Shown piece by piece: positions 39,044 through 48,348 of a DNA stretch of 64,000 nucleotides (the stretch's first letter is position 1; each line of letters starts with the position of its first letter). The notes under the pieces were generated by a model. That model was given only the letters and a program-made list of their open reading frames with translations. It was not told where the DNA came from and searched no databases. The translations under genes and the position numbers were made by a program. Source of the DNA: Pseudoalteromonas lipolytica (GTDB taxonomy: Bacteria; Pseudomonadota; Gammaproteobacteria; Enterobacterales; Alteromonadaceae); the NCBI RefSeq assembly GCF_900116435.1, contig NZ_FPAZ01000007.1, forward strand, positions 124,001 through 188,000, given 5' to 3'.

Positions 39044-42000
39044 TTAGTTTTCGACCCTTTGGCCTTTCACTTTTTCACGCATAGCTTGCACTAATGTATA
39101 AAATAGCGGAACAAGCAACGTGCCAAAAATAGTGGCCGCTAGCATACCAAAGAGCACAGTCACACCTAATGATATTCGGCTGCCTGCCCCTGCCCCACTC
39201 GCAAACACAAGCGGTAATACGCCAAGCACGAATGACAAGGCCGTCATTAATACCGCTCTAAAACGCAATTTTGCTGCGTTGAGTGCTGCCTCAACGATGC
39301 CTTTTCCGGCGGCACGCTCTTCCATCGCAAATTCAACAATTAATATGGCCGTTTTCGTCGACAGACCTATCAGCAACACTAAACCAACTTGCGCATAAAT
39401 ATTGTTTTCCATCCCAATCACGTACAGTGCAAGCATGGCACCAAACAAAGCTAAAGGAACAGCTGCAATAACTGAAAATGGAATCGTCCAGCTTTCGTAC
39501 TGCGCAACTAAGAACAAGTAAACAAATACGACCGCTAAACCAAATAAAATTGGCGCGACGTTGCCCGCTTCAATTTCTTGCTTAGATTGCCCTGCCCACT
39601 CATACACGTACCCAGAGGGTAGCTTAGCGGCCAATTCTTGCATAACAGCAATCGCATCCCCACTTGAATACCCTTGCGCTGGCTGGCCACTGATACTGGC
39701 ACTTCGGTACAAATTAAAGTGCGTTAAACTTGTCGGGCCAAGAATCGGTTCAAGTTTGGCCAGTGTTGTTAAAGGAACCATTACCCCTTCGTCGTTACGC
39801 ACGTAATAGTACTGTAGGTCTGCGGGGTTTTGACGATACTGACTTTCTGCTTGCATTATGACCCGGTACGTTCGGCTAAATTGATTAAAGTCATTAACGT
39901 ACAAAGAACCTAGCTGTGCTTGCAGCGTTAAGAAGATATCACTCAACGCCACACCTTGTGCTTTGGCTTTATTACGGTCAATTTCTAAAAAGTACTGCGG
40001 AACATTTGCTCTGAATGTACTGTACACATTTGACAGTTCAGGCCGTTGATTAGCCTCGTATACTAAGCCGTTAAGCACCTGAGAAAGCGCAGCGGGTTCA
40101 CGCCCTTCACTGTCTTGCAGTCTAAATTCAAAACCGGCACTGGTGCCAAGCCCCGGTATTGATGGCGGGTTAAATGCCATTATCTGTGCGTCTGGCATCG
40201 CCCAAAACTGCCCCATCAAACGACCTAACACCGCTCGCAGACCTAAATTAGCGTCTGTGCGCTCTTCCCAATCTTTTAGTACCACAATACCCAAGGCATT
40301 ATTTGAACCTGCACCGCCTAATAATGAAAAACCTGAAACGGCGATAAAATCAGTTGCTGCGGGTTCATTTTTAATAATATCACCCAATTTATGCATGACT
40401 TCTTTGGTGCGGTTACTTGCAGCAGCATCTGGCAGTTGCACATCAACAAATAGAAAACCTTGGTCTTCGGCTGGCACGAATCCGGTGGGGACTGCTTTAA
40501 CTAACCATCCCGCGGCCGCAAAAATGATAACCGCAAACAGCGCCATTCGTGCGCTACGCTTTAGAATAAAGTTAACGACTTTACTGTAGCCACTGGTCGA
40601 GCGCGTAATAATATTTTCAAATGGGGCTAGCCACTTAATCGGTTTCATCGCTTTTTCATTGAGTAATAGCGTACAAAGCGCCGGACTCAAGGTTAATGCA
40701 TTCACCGAGGAAATTAGCACTGCAAATGAAATAGTCACCGAGAACTGTTTATATAACTCTCCGGTGATGCCAGGCATAAATCCAACCGGTACAAACACCG
40801 CTAGCAACACCAGTGTGGTTGCAACAATAGGCCCAGACACTTGTTCCATTGCTTTAGTAACGGCTTCTTTTATTGGTAGTTTCTCTTCTTTTAAAATACG
40901 CTCAACATTTTCTATAACGATAATCGCATCATCCACCACAATACCGATTGCCAGTACTAAACCAAATAAGGTGATTAAGTTGATGGAGTAATCCATCATC
41001 ATCATAAAAGCAAACGTCCCCACCAAAGACACCGGAATAGCAACGGTGGGAATCAGGGTTGCGCGCCAATTTTGTAAAAACAAAAATACCACTAAAATAA
41101 CCAAACCAACCGCTTGTAAAAGGGTTACCACGACTTCTTCAATAGAACGGTTAATGAATTCGGTTGTATCGTAAGGAATAGAATACTCGATGCCATCGGG
41201 TAACTGCTTTGCCAGCTCAGCCATACGGGCTTTAACATCCTCTGCAACCTGTGTGGCATTGGCTTCTGTTAACTGATAAATAACGATAAATGCTGTATCT
41301 TGCTGATTCAATTTAGCGGAGGTGCTGTAGCTTGCCGCCCCCATTTCGATACGGGCAATATCATGTAAACGAACAAAGTTACCGTCTTTACTCGAACGAA
41401 TAATGGTTTGGCCAAATTCCTCTGGGGTTTTTAAGCGCCCTTTTGCTTGAATCGAATATTCAAATTGCTGACTGGGCCCCGTAGGAGCCGCGCCTAACTT
41501 ACCTGCTGCAACAATGGTATTTTGCTCTTGCAATGCGCTTCGAACATCGGCCACCGTTAAGCCTAATGATGCCATTCGATCTGGGCGAAGCCATAAACGC
41601 ATCGAATAGGTTTGCTCACCCATCACCTCCGCAGAGGCAACCCCATTTATACGACCAAGTGGCTCCGTTAAATAGTTTGTTGCATAGTTACTTAGAAAAA
41701 TAGCGTCGATATTATCTTTACTTGAGTAAAGGTTAATCCCTAACAACATAGAGCTCGACTTTTTCTTAACCGATACCCCTTGGCGCTTTACTTCTTCAGG
41801 TAATCCCGCTTCAGCGAGCGCAACACGATTTTGCACGTTCACTTGTGCTATGTCTGTGTCAGTACCAACCTTAAAATAAACAGTAATATTTGCCGTGCCG
41901 TTATTTGTCGAAGTCGATTCTATGTACATCATGTCTTCAACCCCATTGACTTGCTCTTCAATGGGCCTGATCACCGACTCTTCAACTATTTGAGCACTGG

Positions 42001-42157
42001 CTCCGGGGTAACTTGTCGAAATTTGTACTTGCGGTGGCGTGATCTGCGGGTACATATTCACCGGCAATAATGTCATTGAGATTAAACCCGCAATCGTAAT
42101 GACTATCGATATTACCAGCGCAAATTTAGGGCGAGATATAAACGTTTTACTAATCAT
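39044..42157 (-). CDS. RND efflux pump inner-membrane transporter (HAE1 family)
   Basis: Proton-driven multidrug exporter that forms the trimeric inner-membrane part of a tripartite pump. 1037 residues with the AcrB-type duplicated architecture of 12 TM segments and two large periplasmic loops. The proton-relay aspartates are in LAIGIVVDDAIIVIENVER, and the N-terminal FISRPKFALVISIVITIAGL and ISTSYPGASAQIVEESV are family motifs. It follows its adaptor gene by 9 bp. The substrate cannot be inferred. Confidence 0.95.
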   Translation of the reverse strand: MISKTFISRPKFALVISIVITIAGLISMTLLPVNMYPQITPPQVQISTSYPGASAQIVEESVIRPIEEQVNGVEDMMYIESTSTNNGTANITVYFKVGTDTDIAQVNVQNRVALAEAGLPEEVKRQGVSVKKKSSSMLLGINLYSSKDNIDAIFLSNYATNYLTEPLGRINGVASAEVMGEQTYSMRLWLRPDRMASLGLTVADVRSALQEQNTIVAAGKLGAAPTGPSQQFEYSIQAKGRLKTPEEFGQTIIRSSKDGNFVRLHDIARIEMGAASYSTSAKLNQQDTAFIVIYQLTEANATQVAEDVKARMAELAKQLPDGIEYSIPYDTTEFINRSIEEVVVTLLQAVGLVILVVFLFLQNWRATLIPTVAIPVSLVGTFAFMMMMDYSINLITLFGLVLAIGIVVDDAIIVIENVERILKEEKLPIKEAVTKAMEQVSGPIVATTLVLLAVFVPVGFMPGITGELYKQFSVTISFAVLISSVNALTLSPALCTLLLNEKAMKPIKWLAPFENIITRSTSGYSKVVNFILKRSARMALFAVIIFAAAGWLVKAVPTGFVPAEDQGFLFVDVQLPDAAASNRTKEVMHKLGDIIKNEPAATDFIAVSGFSLLGGAGSNNALGIVVLKDWEERTDANLGLRAVLGRLMGQFWAMPDAQIMAFNPPSIPGLGTSAGFEFRLQDSEGREPAALSQVLNGLVYEANQRPELSNVYSTFRANVPQYFLEIDRNKAKAQGVALSDIFLTLQAQLGSLYVNDFNQFSRTYRVIMQAESQYRQNPADLQYYYVRNDEGVMVPLTTLAKLEPILGPTSLTHFNLYRSASISGQPAQGYSSGDAIAVMQELAAKLPSGYVYEWAGQSKQEIEAGNVAPILFGLAVVFVYLFLVAQYESWTIPFSVIAAVPLALFGAMLALYVIGMENNIYAQVGLVLLIGLSTKTAILIVEFAMEERAAGKGIVEAALNAAKLRFRAVLMTALSFVLGVLPLVFASGAGAGSRISLGVTVLFGMLAATIFGTLLVPLFYTLVQAMREKVKGQRVEN

Positions 42158-42166
42158 CTCTGCCCC

Positions 42167-43366
42167 CTAAGAGTTGGCTTTGCTAGTAATAGTGCCCGTT
42201 GTTGCATCAACATTTTTTTCAACGGCTTTGACTTCTGCACCTTGGCGGACTTTTTGTAAGCCTTCAATAATCACCTTTTCGCCTGCTTCAAGGCCTGACT
42301 CAACCACCCACATCGCGTTAATACGGCGACCAAGTTTCACAACGCGCATCGATACTGTGTTTTCATCATTAACAACAAGTACAAACTTACCTTGTTGATT
42401 TTCTTGTACTGCAACTTGTGGAATCAAGGCTAATTCTTTTTTGTTGGTGCTCTCGACTATTAATGTAACAAACAAGCCTGGCATAACCATGCCATCGGGG
42501 TTGTCGAACGAAGCCCTTAATTCAACGGTCCCCGTGTTTCGATTTATTTTAGTATCCGCAAAATCAAGGACTCCCTTGCCTGGAAAAACGGAGTTATTTG
42601 GTAATCGTAAACTTAAATCAATAGGTACATCACGTGGGTCACGATCTGGGGTTTGATGTTGCTGTCGGTAGCTTATGTAGTCAGCCTCTTCAACTTGAAA
42701 GCTCACATAAATGGGGTCTACATCAGTCAGCTCTGCCAGTTCATCCGATGAGGGCCCAATAATGTTGCCCACATCGTAGTTCACTTTACCTATACGACCC
42801 GCGAATGGGGCTCGAATTTCAGTGTAGCTTAAATTCAACTTTGCCTTTTCAAGCTCAGCTTCGGCCGCTTTCACCGCGGCTGTCGCTTGTTCAAAGTTAG
42901 TTAATAACTTGTCTAAATCGGACTGCGAAATAAACCCTTGAGAGGCAACATCTCGACCCCGTTTTAAGTCTCTTTGAGCAGCACTTGCAGCAGCCTTTTT
43001 ACTTTTAAGATCGGCTTCAACCTCGGCCACCGTGGAGCGGTATTCAGACGGGTCTATACGCAATAATAACTGATCTTTTTCAACCGCAGATCCTTCGTCA
43101 AAGTGACGCTCAATGAGCTCCCCCTCAACACGGGCTCTAATTTTAACTTCTTGAAACGCTTCAGTGCGGGCGACAAACTCTCGATAATCTCCGACTTCTT
43201 GGGTAACAACATTAAAAACAGATACCGCCGGTGGCGGCGTAGCCTGTTTCGTTGATTTATCATCGGAACAGCCTACTAAAGCCGAGCTAAAAGCCACGGT
43301 AAATAAGGCGGTTGTTATAAAAGATGATGATTGATTCTTTATGCGAGCTGTTTTGCGCATCAGCAT
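42167..43366 (-). CDS. RND efflux periplasmic adaptor (lipoprotein)
   Basis: Periplasmic membrane-fusion protein linking the pump to an outer-membrane channel. 399 residues from the ATG at 43366, which has an AAGGAG site seven bases upstream. The frame runs open 30 codons further, but that part lacks a good start. The lipobox is SALVGC. A lipoyl/hairpin/beta-barrel order is visible: RARVEGELIERHFDEGSAVEKDQ, a coiled-coil helix pair (about 110-180), IRAPFAGRIGKVNYDVG, and VDPIYVSFQVEEADY. No outer-membrane factor gene is adjacent, so the pump must use a TolC encoded elsewhere. Confidence 0.94.
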   Translation of the reverse strand: MLMRKTARIKNQSSSFITTALFTVAFSSALVGCSDDKSTKQATPPPAVSVFNVVTQEVGDYREFVARTEAFQEVKIRARVEGELIERHFDEGSAVEKDQLLLRIDPSEYRSTVAEVEADLKSKKAAASAAQRDLKRGRDVASQGFISQSDLDKLLTNFEQATAAVKAAEAELEKAKLNLSYTEIRAPFAGRIGKVNYDVGNIIGPSSDELAELTDVDPIYVSFQVEEADYISYRQQHQTPDRDPRDVPIDLSLRLPNNSVFPGKGVLDFADTKINRNTGTVELRASFDNPDGMVMPGLFVTLIVESTNKKELALIPQVAVQENQQGKFVLVVNDENTVSMRVVKLGRRINAMWVVESGLEAGEKVIIEGLQKVRQGAEVKAVEKNVDATTGTITSKANS

Positions 43367-43634
43367 ATGTATACTCCTTGTAGCGCGACTTAACGCTAAG
43401 TCTAGTCGTGTCGTGGTATTTTGCGAAAGTTTGAGCCAGTATCTTACCGATAGCAAAATTGAGCTAGTTGAAAACCTGCTTCTTTGTTTTAAAAATATAC
43501 ATCAATTTGTAATCAAGCATATGACAGAGTTACCGTTTTTTGAAAAAAATAACGTTTCTTTGCGACACATCAGCATTTCTTTACATACTTGTCATTAGCT
43601 CGTAAGCTCTAACACACAGGTCAGAGGAGTTGCC

Positions 43635-44426
43635 ATGATAAAGCTAGAAATAAAACAACACGTCGCTTGGGTTTACCTTGCTCGTCCAGAAAAGCAAAAT
43701 GCGCTTAGTTTTGATATGTTTGTCGAGCTGTCACGCGTCATCAAAAAAATTAAACGTGACCCTCGCTTACGCGCTGTGGTGATTAGTGGTGAAGGTGAAC
43801 ACTTTTGCTCTGGGCTCGATGTCGCAGCCGTTATGAAAAAGCCCAGTAACATCATGAAGCTGCTTTTTAAGTGGCTGCCGGGCAATCAGAACCTTGCGCA
43901 AAAAGTGGTCTTAGGCTGGCAAGATTTAAGTATTCCTGTAATCGCAAAAATTTCGGGGCATTGCTTTGGCGGAGGGATGCAAATAGCACTCGGTGCCGAT
44001 TACCGAATTGTAGATAAACACGCCAAACTGGCGATTATGGAAGCACGCTGGGGGTTATGCCCCGATATGGGAGCAAATGTGGTGCTTGCAGGATTAATGA
44101 AACGTGACCAAGCACTCTGGCTGGCAAGTCATGCCGGTCCCGTATCTGCTGAAGACGCTAAAGACTATGGACTTGTTACCCAGCTTACAGATGATGTTGA
44201 TAAACACACCGCGGCAATGCTCGAAACCCTCATGGCGCGTTCACCAGATACATTGGCAGCAATTAAGCGGCTTACTCAACAGAGCTATCGCTCGCAGCAA
44301 CGTAAAATCTTAGCAAAAGAAACCTGGAGCCAAATTCGCTTATTAATGAACCCAAATACCAAAAAAGCCATTGCTAAAGCAAAAGGAGCAGATGATATTG
44401 AGTTTAACAACGCCAAGTCATGGTAA
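43635..44426 (+). CDS. Enoyl-CoA hydratase/isomerase family protein
   Basis: Crotonase-fold protein of 263 residues that probably acts on an acyl-CoA. The motifs are LARPEKQNALSFDMFVEL, VVISGEGEHFCSGLDVAAVM (oxyanion-hole region), and IAKISGHCFGGGMQIALGADYRI, followed by EARWGLCPDMG. The catalytic glutamate position appears kept (MEARWGL), but the exact reaction cannot be fixed. An AGAGGAG site precedes the ATG. It is unlinked to other fatty-acid genes here. Confidence 0.9.
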   Translation: MIKLEIKQHVAWVYLARPEKQNALSFDMFVELSRVIKKIKRDPRLRAVVISGEGEHFCSGLDVAAVMKKPSNIMKLLFKWLPGNQNLAQKVVLGWQDLSIPVIAKISGHCFGGGMQIALGADYRIVDKHAKLAIMEARWGLCPDMGANVVLAGLMKRDQALWLASHAGPVSAEDAKDYGLVTQLTDDVDKHTAAMLETLMARSPDTLAAIKRLTQQSYRSQQRKILAKETWSQIRLLMNPNTKKAIAKAKGADDIEFNNAKSW

Positions 44427-44497
44427 GCTAAAGTCGCATAGTACTACTGACAAGGGTATGATGTAGTTGAACTTTCACAAGCCATTTTCCATCTATC

Positions 44498-44851
44498 ATG
44501 AAATACCTGTTCAGTAGTGCCATTATTCTTGCGTGCTTAGCGGTCGCTAAGTATTTAAGCCTGTTACTTAACAGCTCTTTTCCTGCGCCATTGCTCGCTA
44601 TGGTCATGTTACTTTTACTGCTATTAACGGGGGTTGTTAAAGAGCATCAGCTAAAACCGACAGCCAGCCCTCTGTTAAATTACATGCCATTATTTTTTAT
44701 TCCAGCGGGCGTTGGCATCGTTGAGCACCTTGGTTTAATTGGTCAACATTGGTCGCTTCTGCTCACTGTATTTATTATTGTGCCTTTGAGCAGCGTATTG
44801 CTCATTGGTGGCGTTATCGCCTATTTTAAGGGGCGTGAAAATGACGACTAA
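44498..44851 (+). CDS. LrgA/CidA family membrane protein
   Basis: Holin-like small membrane protein of 117 residues with four predicted TM segments (YLFSSAIILACLAVAKYL, PLLAMVMLLLLLLTG, YMPLFFIPAGVGIVEH, LLLTVFIIVPLSSVLLIGGV). LFFIPAGVGI is the family signature. In other bacteria LrgA/LrgB modulate murein hydrolase export or programmed lysis and pyruvate uptake. It overlaps the lrgB-type gene by 11 bp. Confidence 0.9.
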   Translation: MKYLFSSAIILACLAVAKYLSLLLNSSFPAPLLAMVMLLLLLLTGVVKEHQLKPTASPLLNYMPLFFIPAGVGIVEHLGLIGQHWSLLLTVFIIVPLSSVLLIGGVIAYFKGRENDD

Positions 44852-45551
44852 TTTATGGTGGTTAAGCGTTCCAGTCATTATTTGCCTTTTTTTGTTACTA
44901 AGAGTCCTCAACAACAAAACAACTCACGGTGTTTCTAAAGCACTTAGCAACCCTGTTTGCTGGGCTATTTTGATTATTGCTGCGTTACTTGTAACACTCG
45001 ACTTACCTTATGCGCCGTTTGCTGAGCACAGCAAAATACTCAGCTGGTTATTAGAACCGGCGATAGTCGCCCTCGCTTTGCCGCTGTATCAGCAGTTTGT
45101 GCACGTAAGAAGAAACCTATTACTCATCGTGATTAGCTGTAGCTTAGGGGTGATTAACGCCACTGTTGTTGCCTCACTCATTTGCTATTTTTTTGCTGCC
45201 CCCGCTGAGCTTAGTGCATCGCTTGCCAGCCTTTCTGTTACAACGCCCATCACGTTAATTGTCACGGATGCACTGGGCGGTATTCCTTCTCTTGCTGCTG
45301 CAATGGTTATTTTTATTGGTGTACTGGGTGGGATTTTTGGCAATTTAATTTTTTCGCTATTAAACATCCGTAATGCACAAGCTAAAGGTGTTGCCATCGG
45401 CACCGCGTGTCATGCTATTGGCACCGCCTCACTTATTACTGAAGAGGCAAAAGCCGGCGCATTTGCATCGGTCGCAATGGCACTGAGTGCGCTTTTAAGC
45501 GCTATAATAGTGCCCTTACTCTATCCTGTTTTACAACATGCTCTGGTATAG
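44841..45551 (+). CDS. LrgB/CidB family membrane protein
   Basis: Partner of the LrgA-type protein, about 236 residues from the ATG at 44841, which follows an AAGGGG site; the frame is open to 44805. Multiple TM segments and the family motifs (LEPAIVALALPLYQQ, SVTTPITLIVTDALGGIPSL, GTACHAIGTASLITEEAKAG) are seen. It matches LrgB/YohK. The two genes form a probable two-gene operon. Confidence 0.93.
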   Translation: MTTNLWWLSVPVIICLFLLLRVLNNKTTHGVSKALSNPVCWAILIIAALLVTLDLPYAPFAEHSKILSWLLEPAIVALALPLYQQFVHVRRNLLLIVISCSLGVINATVVASLICYFFAAPAELSASLASLSVTTPITLIVTDALGGIPSLAAAMVIFIGVLGGIFGNLIFSLLNIRNAQAKGVAIGTACHAIGTASLITEEAKAGAFASVAMALSALLSAIIVPLLYPVLQHALV

Positions 45552-45584
45552 TCAGGGCAAGCAGTAACCTTGTTAGGAAAACAC

Positions 45585-46427
45585 ATGATCGATTCTGAAT
45601 TACAACAAGTTGAAAAATACTACCACTTGATTACCGAATACCTCGTTACCTACAGCATGCAAATTTTTGGTGCCATCTTAATCCTGTTCTTTGGTTTATG
45701 GGTCGCACAAAAAGTATCAAAAATGATTGCTGGATTAATGCAACGGCACAACATTGACATAACCTTAACTAACTTTGTCAGTAACGTTGTTAAAGTACTG
45801 CTTATTATTATGTTTTTGGTTATCGCACTGGGTAAAATAGGCATCAGTGTTACACCATTTGTTGCAGCAATCGGTGCTGCATCGTTAGGGGCTGGTTTAG
45901 CACTGCAAGGTATGCTGTCAAATTATGGGGCTGGTCTTGCAATCATTGCCACGCGCCCTTTTGTTGTTGGCGACACGATTGAAGTAAAGGGCGTTAGCGG
46001 ACAAGTTAAAACTATTGAACTTGGGTATACTATTTTGATTAACGAAGAAAAAGTCGAAATCACTATCCCAAACAAACACATTGTTGGTGAAATTTTACAT
46101 AATTCGTTTAGTTATTCACTGGTAAAAGGTGAAATTGATATTGCCTACGATGCCAACGCAGACTTAGCAATTGAACTCATCGAAACAGTATTAAAAGAGC
46201 ACGAATTAGTTGCCGACGAGCCTCATTCACAAGTGGGTATCGAGCGCTTTGCAGACAACGGCGTGACATTAAGTTATCGTTATTGGGTGCCGACGACCAA
46301 AATTATTGAAACCAAGCTCTCGGTTAACCGCAAAGTATTCAGCGCTATTCAGGGTGCAGATATCGACATTCCCTTCCCACAGCGGATCGTTACACTTAAT
46401 CATACACATGAGAAAGGTGCTGAATAG
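45585..46427 (+). CDS. mscS: Small-conductance mechanosensitive channel MscS
   Basis: Inner-membrane channel that opens on hypo-osmotic shock. About 280 residues from ATG 45585; a TTG at 45570 is also in frame but an AGGA site precedes the ATG. Three N-terminal TM segments are followed by the pore helix GAASLGAGLALQGMLSN, matching MscS TM3. The middle beta domain has RPFVVGDTIEV and TIPNKHIVGEILHN, and the C-terminal domain ends in DIDIPFPQRIV. Length is that of E. coli MscS. Confidence 0.93.
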   Translation: MIDSELQQVEKYYHLITEYLVTYSMQIFGAILILFFGLWVAQKVSKMIAGLMQRHNIDITLTNFVSNVVKVLLIIMFLVIALGKIGISVTPFVAAIGAASLGAGLALQGMLSNYGAGLAIIATRPFVVGDTIEVKGVSGQVKTIELGYTILINEEKVEITIPNKHIVGEILHNSFSYSLVKGEIDIAYDANADLAIELIETVLKEHELVADEPHSQVGIERFADNGVTLSYRYWVPTTKIIETKLSVNRKVFSAIQGADIDIPFPQRIVTLNHTHEKGAE

Positions 46428-46438
46428 CACCTTTTTTA
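46413..46438 (+). terminator. Terminator overlapping the mscS stop
   Basis: AGGTGCT / AGCACCT with a 4-nt loop, then a T-run. The mscS stop codon lies inside the hairpin. Confidence 0.85.
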
Positions 46439-46455
46439 CCTCGCGACGACAGAGA

Positions 46456-46485
46456 TTGTGTTTCATTAAAGCTTTGTAGTACAAT
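46456..46485 (+). promoter_or_regulatory. Promoter candidate of the PepSY operon
   Basis: TTGTGT (46456-46461) and TACAAT (46480-46485) are spaced 18 bases apart, a fair sigma-70 match. The Fur-box-like site lies immediately downstream, placed to block transcription start. Confidence 0.5.
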
Positions 46486-46488
46486 TTG

Positions 46489-46511
46489 AATGATAACAAT
46501 TACTATCATCA
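46489..46511. promoter_or_regulatory. Fur-box-like operator
   Basis: AATGATAACAATTACTATCA matches the Fur consensus AATGATAATNATTATCATT at about 13 of 16 core positions, and the outer arms ATGATA / TATCAT are an exact inverted repeat. It lies between a promoter-like sequence and the start of a PepSY-domain gene, consistent with iron repression. Confidence 0.65.
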
Positions 46512-46533
46512 ATTAAATGTCGGGCTATTTTTC

Positions 46534-47676
46534 ATGAGTAAACGTCTTTGGTTCCAGCTACACGGTTGGTTTTCGCTGCCTATCTGGGTGTTATTCTGCT
46601 TTATCTGTGTTACGGGCACAATTTCAGTAATAAGCCATGAACTGACGTGGTTAACCAACAGCGAAGCACGCGCAACTAACCCTAATAATTTACCGGCGAT
46701 GCCTGTTGATCAGGTTATTGAAAGCGTAGAAAGTGCTTACCCAAGTGCCGATGTTATGAGTGTACTTACTTATGAGCCTTACCTTGTAAACGCAGTCATT
46801 TTTACCGACACAGACAAACCTTATGCTGTTGCTTACGTCAATCAATACACTGGCGAAGTGCAAGCTGTAAACAGCACCATTTCGTTTATTGAGTTTATGC
46901 GTACCCTGCATGGTTGGTTATTTTTCCCTTGGCAAGAAGGCTACAGCATTGGTTATTACTTAGTAAGCGCAATGGCATTTGTTATTCTGGGTGCTCTAAT
47001 CACTGGCTTAGTAATTTATAAGAATTTCTGGCGTGCATTCACGCAACCAAAATTGCGCTTTAATCAAGGCCGTAAAACCTTCCTCAAGGACTTACATACA
47101 CTCAGCGGAGTATGGTCAATTTGGTTTATGGCAATCATGGCGTTGACTGGCTTATGGTATTTTGTACAAGCCTTTATGTGGCACAACGAAATTGATATTG
47201 AAGAGCACGCCCCGTTAGTGGCGGTGTCGACATTGCCCGCCACAAAACAAACACCACCAACTGATTTAAAAGCCGCATTAGCAGCCACAAAAGCAAAGTA
47301 TCCCGACTTTAAACCGAGCTATGTGATGCTACCAGAGCATAATCGCGGTATGTTCAACATTATGGGCAGTGGTGATACGATTTTTTATGATAACTATGCG
47401 TACTCAACCTCTGTTAATCCATGGACCGGTGAGATTGCAGCCAGCAAAAGTCCAGAAACAATGACAGGATTACAAACTCTATCGCACATTACCGACCCCC
47501 TTCATTACGGTAATATTGGTGGCCTTTGGACCAAAGTTATCTGGTTTATCTTTGGCTTAATTTTAAGTGGTATGTCGGTCACAGGGTTTATGATGTACAC
47601 CTCTAAATTGGTAAAAAATAAACCTGAAAAAGCACGCCAAGCTGCGCCCGTTAATAACATTCAGGAGGCAAACTAA
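46534..47676 (+). CDS. PepSY-associated TM domain protein (siderophore-iron reductase type)
   Basis: Inner-membrane protein of about 380 residues with four TM segments. The start at 46534 (MSKRLWFQLHGWFSLPIW) is chosen because the upstream in-frame ATG at 46486 lies in the Fur-like operator. Motifs include LHGWFSLPIWVLFCFICVTG, a PepSY-like segment (YTGEVQAVNS), RTLHGWLFFPWQEG, KDLHTLSGVWSIWFMAIMAL and DPLHYGNIGGLWTKVIWFIF. Such proteins accompany iron uptake and can reduce ferric siderophores at the membrane. Histidines at the membrane interface support a redox/haem role, but this is inference. The following gene is coupled. Confidence 0.88.
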   Translation: MSKRLWFQLHGWFSLPIWVLFCFICVTGTISVISHELTWLTNSEARATNPNNLPAMPVDQVIESVESAYPSADVMSVLTYEPYLVNAVIFTDTDKPYAVAYVNQYTGEVQAVNSTISFIEFMRTLHGWLFFPWQEGYSIGYYLVSAMAFVILGALITGLVIYKNFWRAFTQPKLRFNQGRKTFLKDLHTLSGVWSIWFMAIMALTGLWYFVQAFMWHNEIDIEEHAPLVAVSTLPATKQTPPTDLKAALAATKAKYPDFKPSYVMLPEHNRGMFNIMGSGDTIFYDNYAYSTSVNPWTGEIAASKSPETMTGLQTLSHITDPLHYGNIGGLWTKVIWFIFGLILSGMSVTGFMMYTSKLVKNKPEKARQAAPVNNIQEAN

Positions 47677-48146
47677 TGGCACGTTTAAACGCAACGTGGT
47701 GGCAACGTAAAAAGTACCTGTTACATGCAATTGTGCTCGCCTTACCGGTGTGGTTTATTTACCAATCGCTCAACCCACAATTCCCTGCTCTTTGGCAAGA
47801 GCAACAAGCTGGTGAGTTTAAAATTGCGCCCATGCCACTTAATGAAGATGCCCCCTATTCGCATCATAACGAGTATGTAAAAGATTTCTTTATCGCCTTT
47901 AACCAAGGTGATATTAGCAATATACGTCAAGCCTATTTAAATATAGGTGAAGCGCCGCTGCCACTCACTGAATTTGCAAAAGATGAAGAAGGCCTTATGC
48001 ATGGAACGGCACATGGTCAACACGCACATGCAATAGCCCCGAAAGCTATTTCGGCCGATGACAAATTGTGGGTCACAATTCAGACATGGCAGGGTCAATT
48101 ACACACCCTACAATGGGACATTCCTAATCAGTTTATTAGTCAATAA
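47676..48146 (+). CDS. Small membrane-anchored protein in PepSY operon (hypothetical)
   Basis: 156 residues, unrecognised. One TM segment near the N-terminus (YLLHAIVLALPVWFIYQSL) suggests a periplasmic C-terminal part. Residues 108-118 contain a histidine-rich stretch (MHGTAHGQHAHA) suited to metal binding. Its ATG overlaps the stop of the PepSY gene by one base (TAATG), and an AGGAGG site lies just upstream, so it is co-translated and should share iron regulation. Confidence 0.7.
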   Translation: MARLNATWWQRKKYLLHAIVLALPVWFIYQSLNPQFPALWQEQQAGEFKIAPMPLNEDAPYSHHNEYVKDFFIAFNQGDISNIRQAYLNIGEAPLPLTEFAKDEEGLMHGTAHGQHAHAIAPKAISADDKLWVTIQTWQGQLHTLQWDIPNQFISQ

Positions 48147-48151
48147 TTTTT

Positions 48152-48178
48152 AAAGCCACTCACTGAGTGGCTTTTTTA
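48152..48178 (+). terminator. Terminator of the PepSY operon
   Basis: AGCCACT / AGTGGCT with a 5-nt loop and six T after it, just past the stop codon. Confidence 0.88.
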
Positions 48179-48348
48179 TAACTTCTCTCTCTAACCGCCA
48201 CCAAGTAAATTATTTGTTAATTTATTTCACCAAAACCTTTACAAAAATAATAATATAATAAAGTATTATAAATAGTTTGATTTCTTCAAACTAATCCAAG
48301 GATCAGAACACACCAAGGAAAGCTCAAAAACAATGATTTGGAGACACA

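Noticed and set aside
42174..42656. Plus-strand ORFs opposite the RND adaptor and other antisense ORFs over gcvP, eno and lepA
   Set aside because: They are shadows of codon-biased genes with clear homology on the other strand.
46486..46533. Upstream ATG as start of the PepSY gene
   Set aside because: This ATG lies in the Fur-box-like operator, and the encoded extension is hydrophilic and not part of the family N-terminus.
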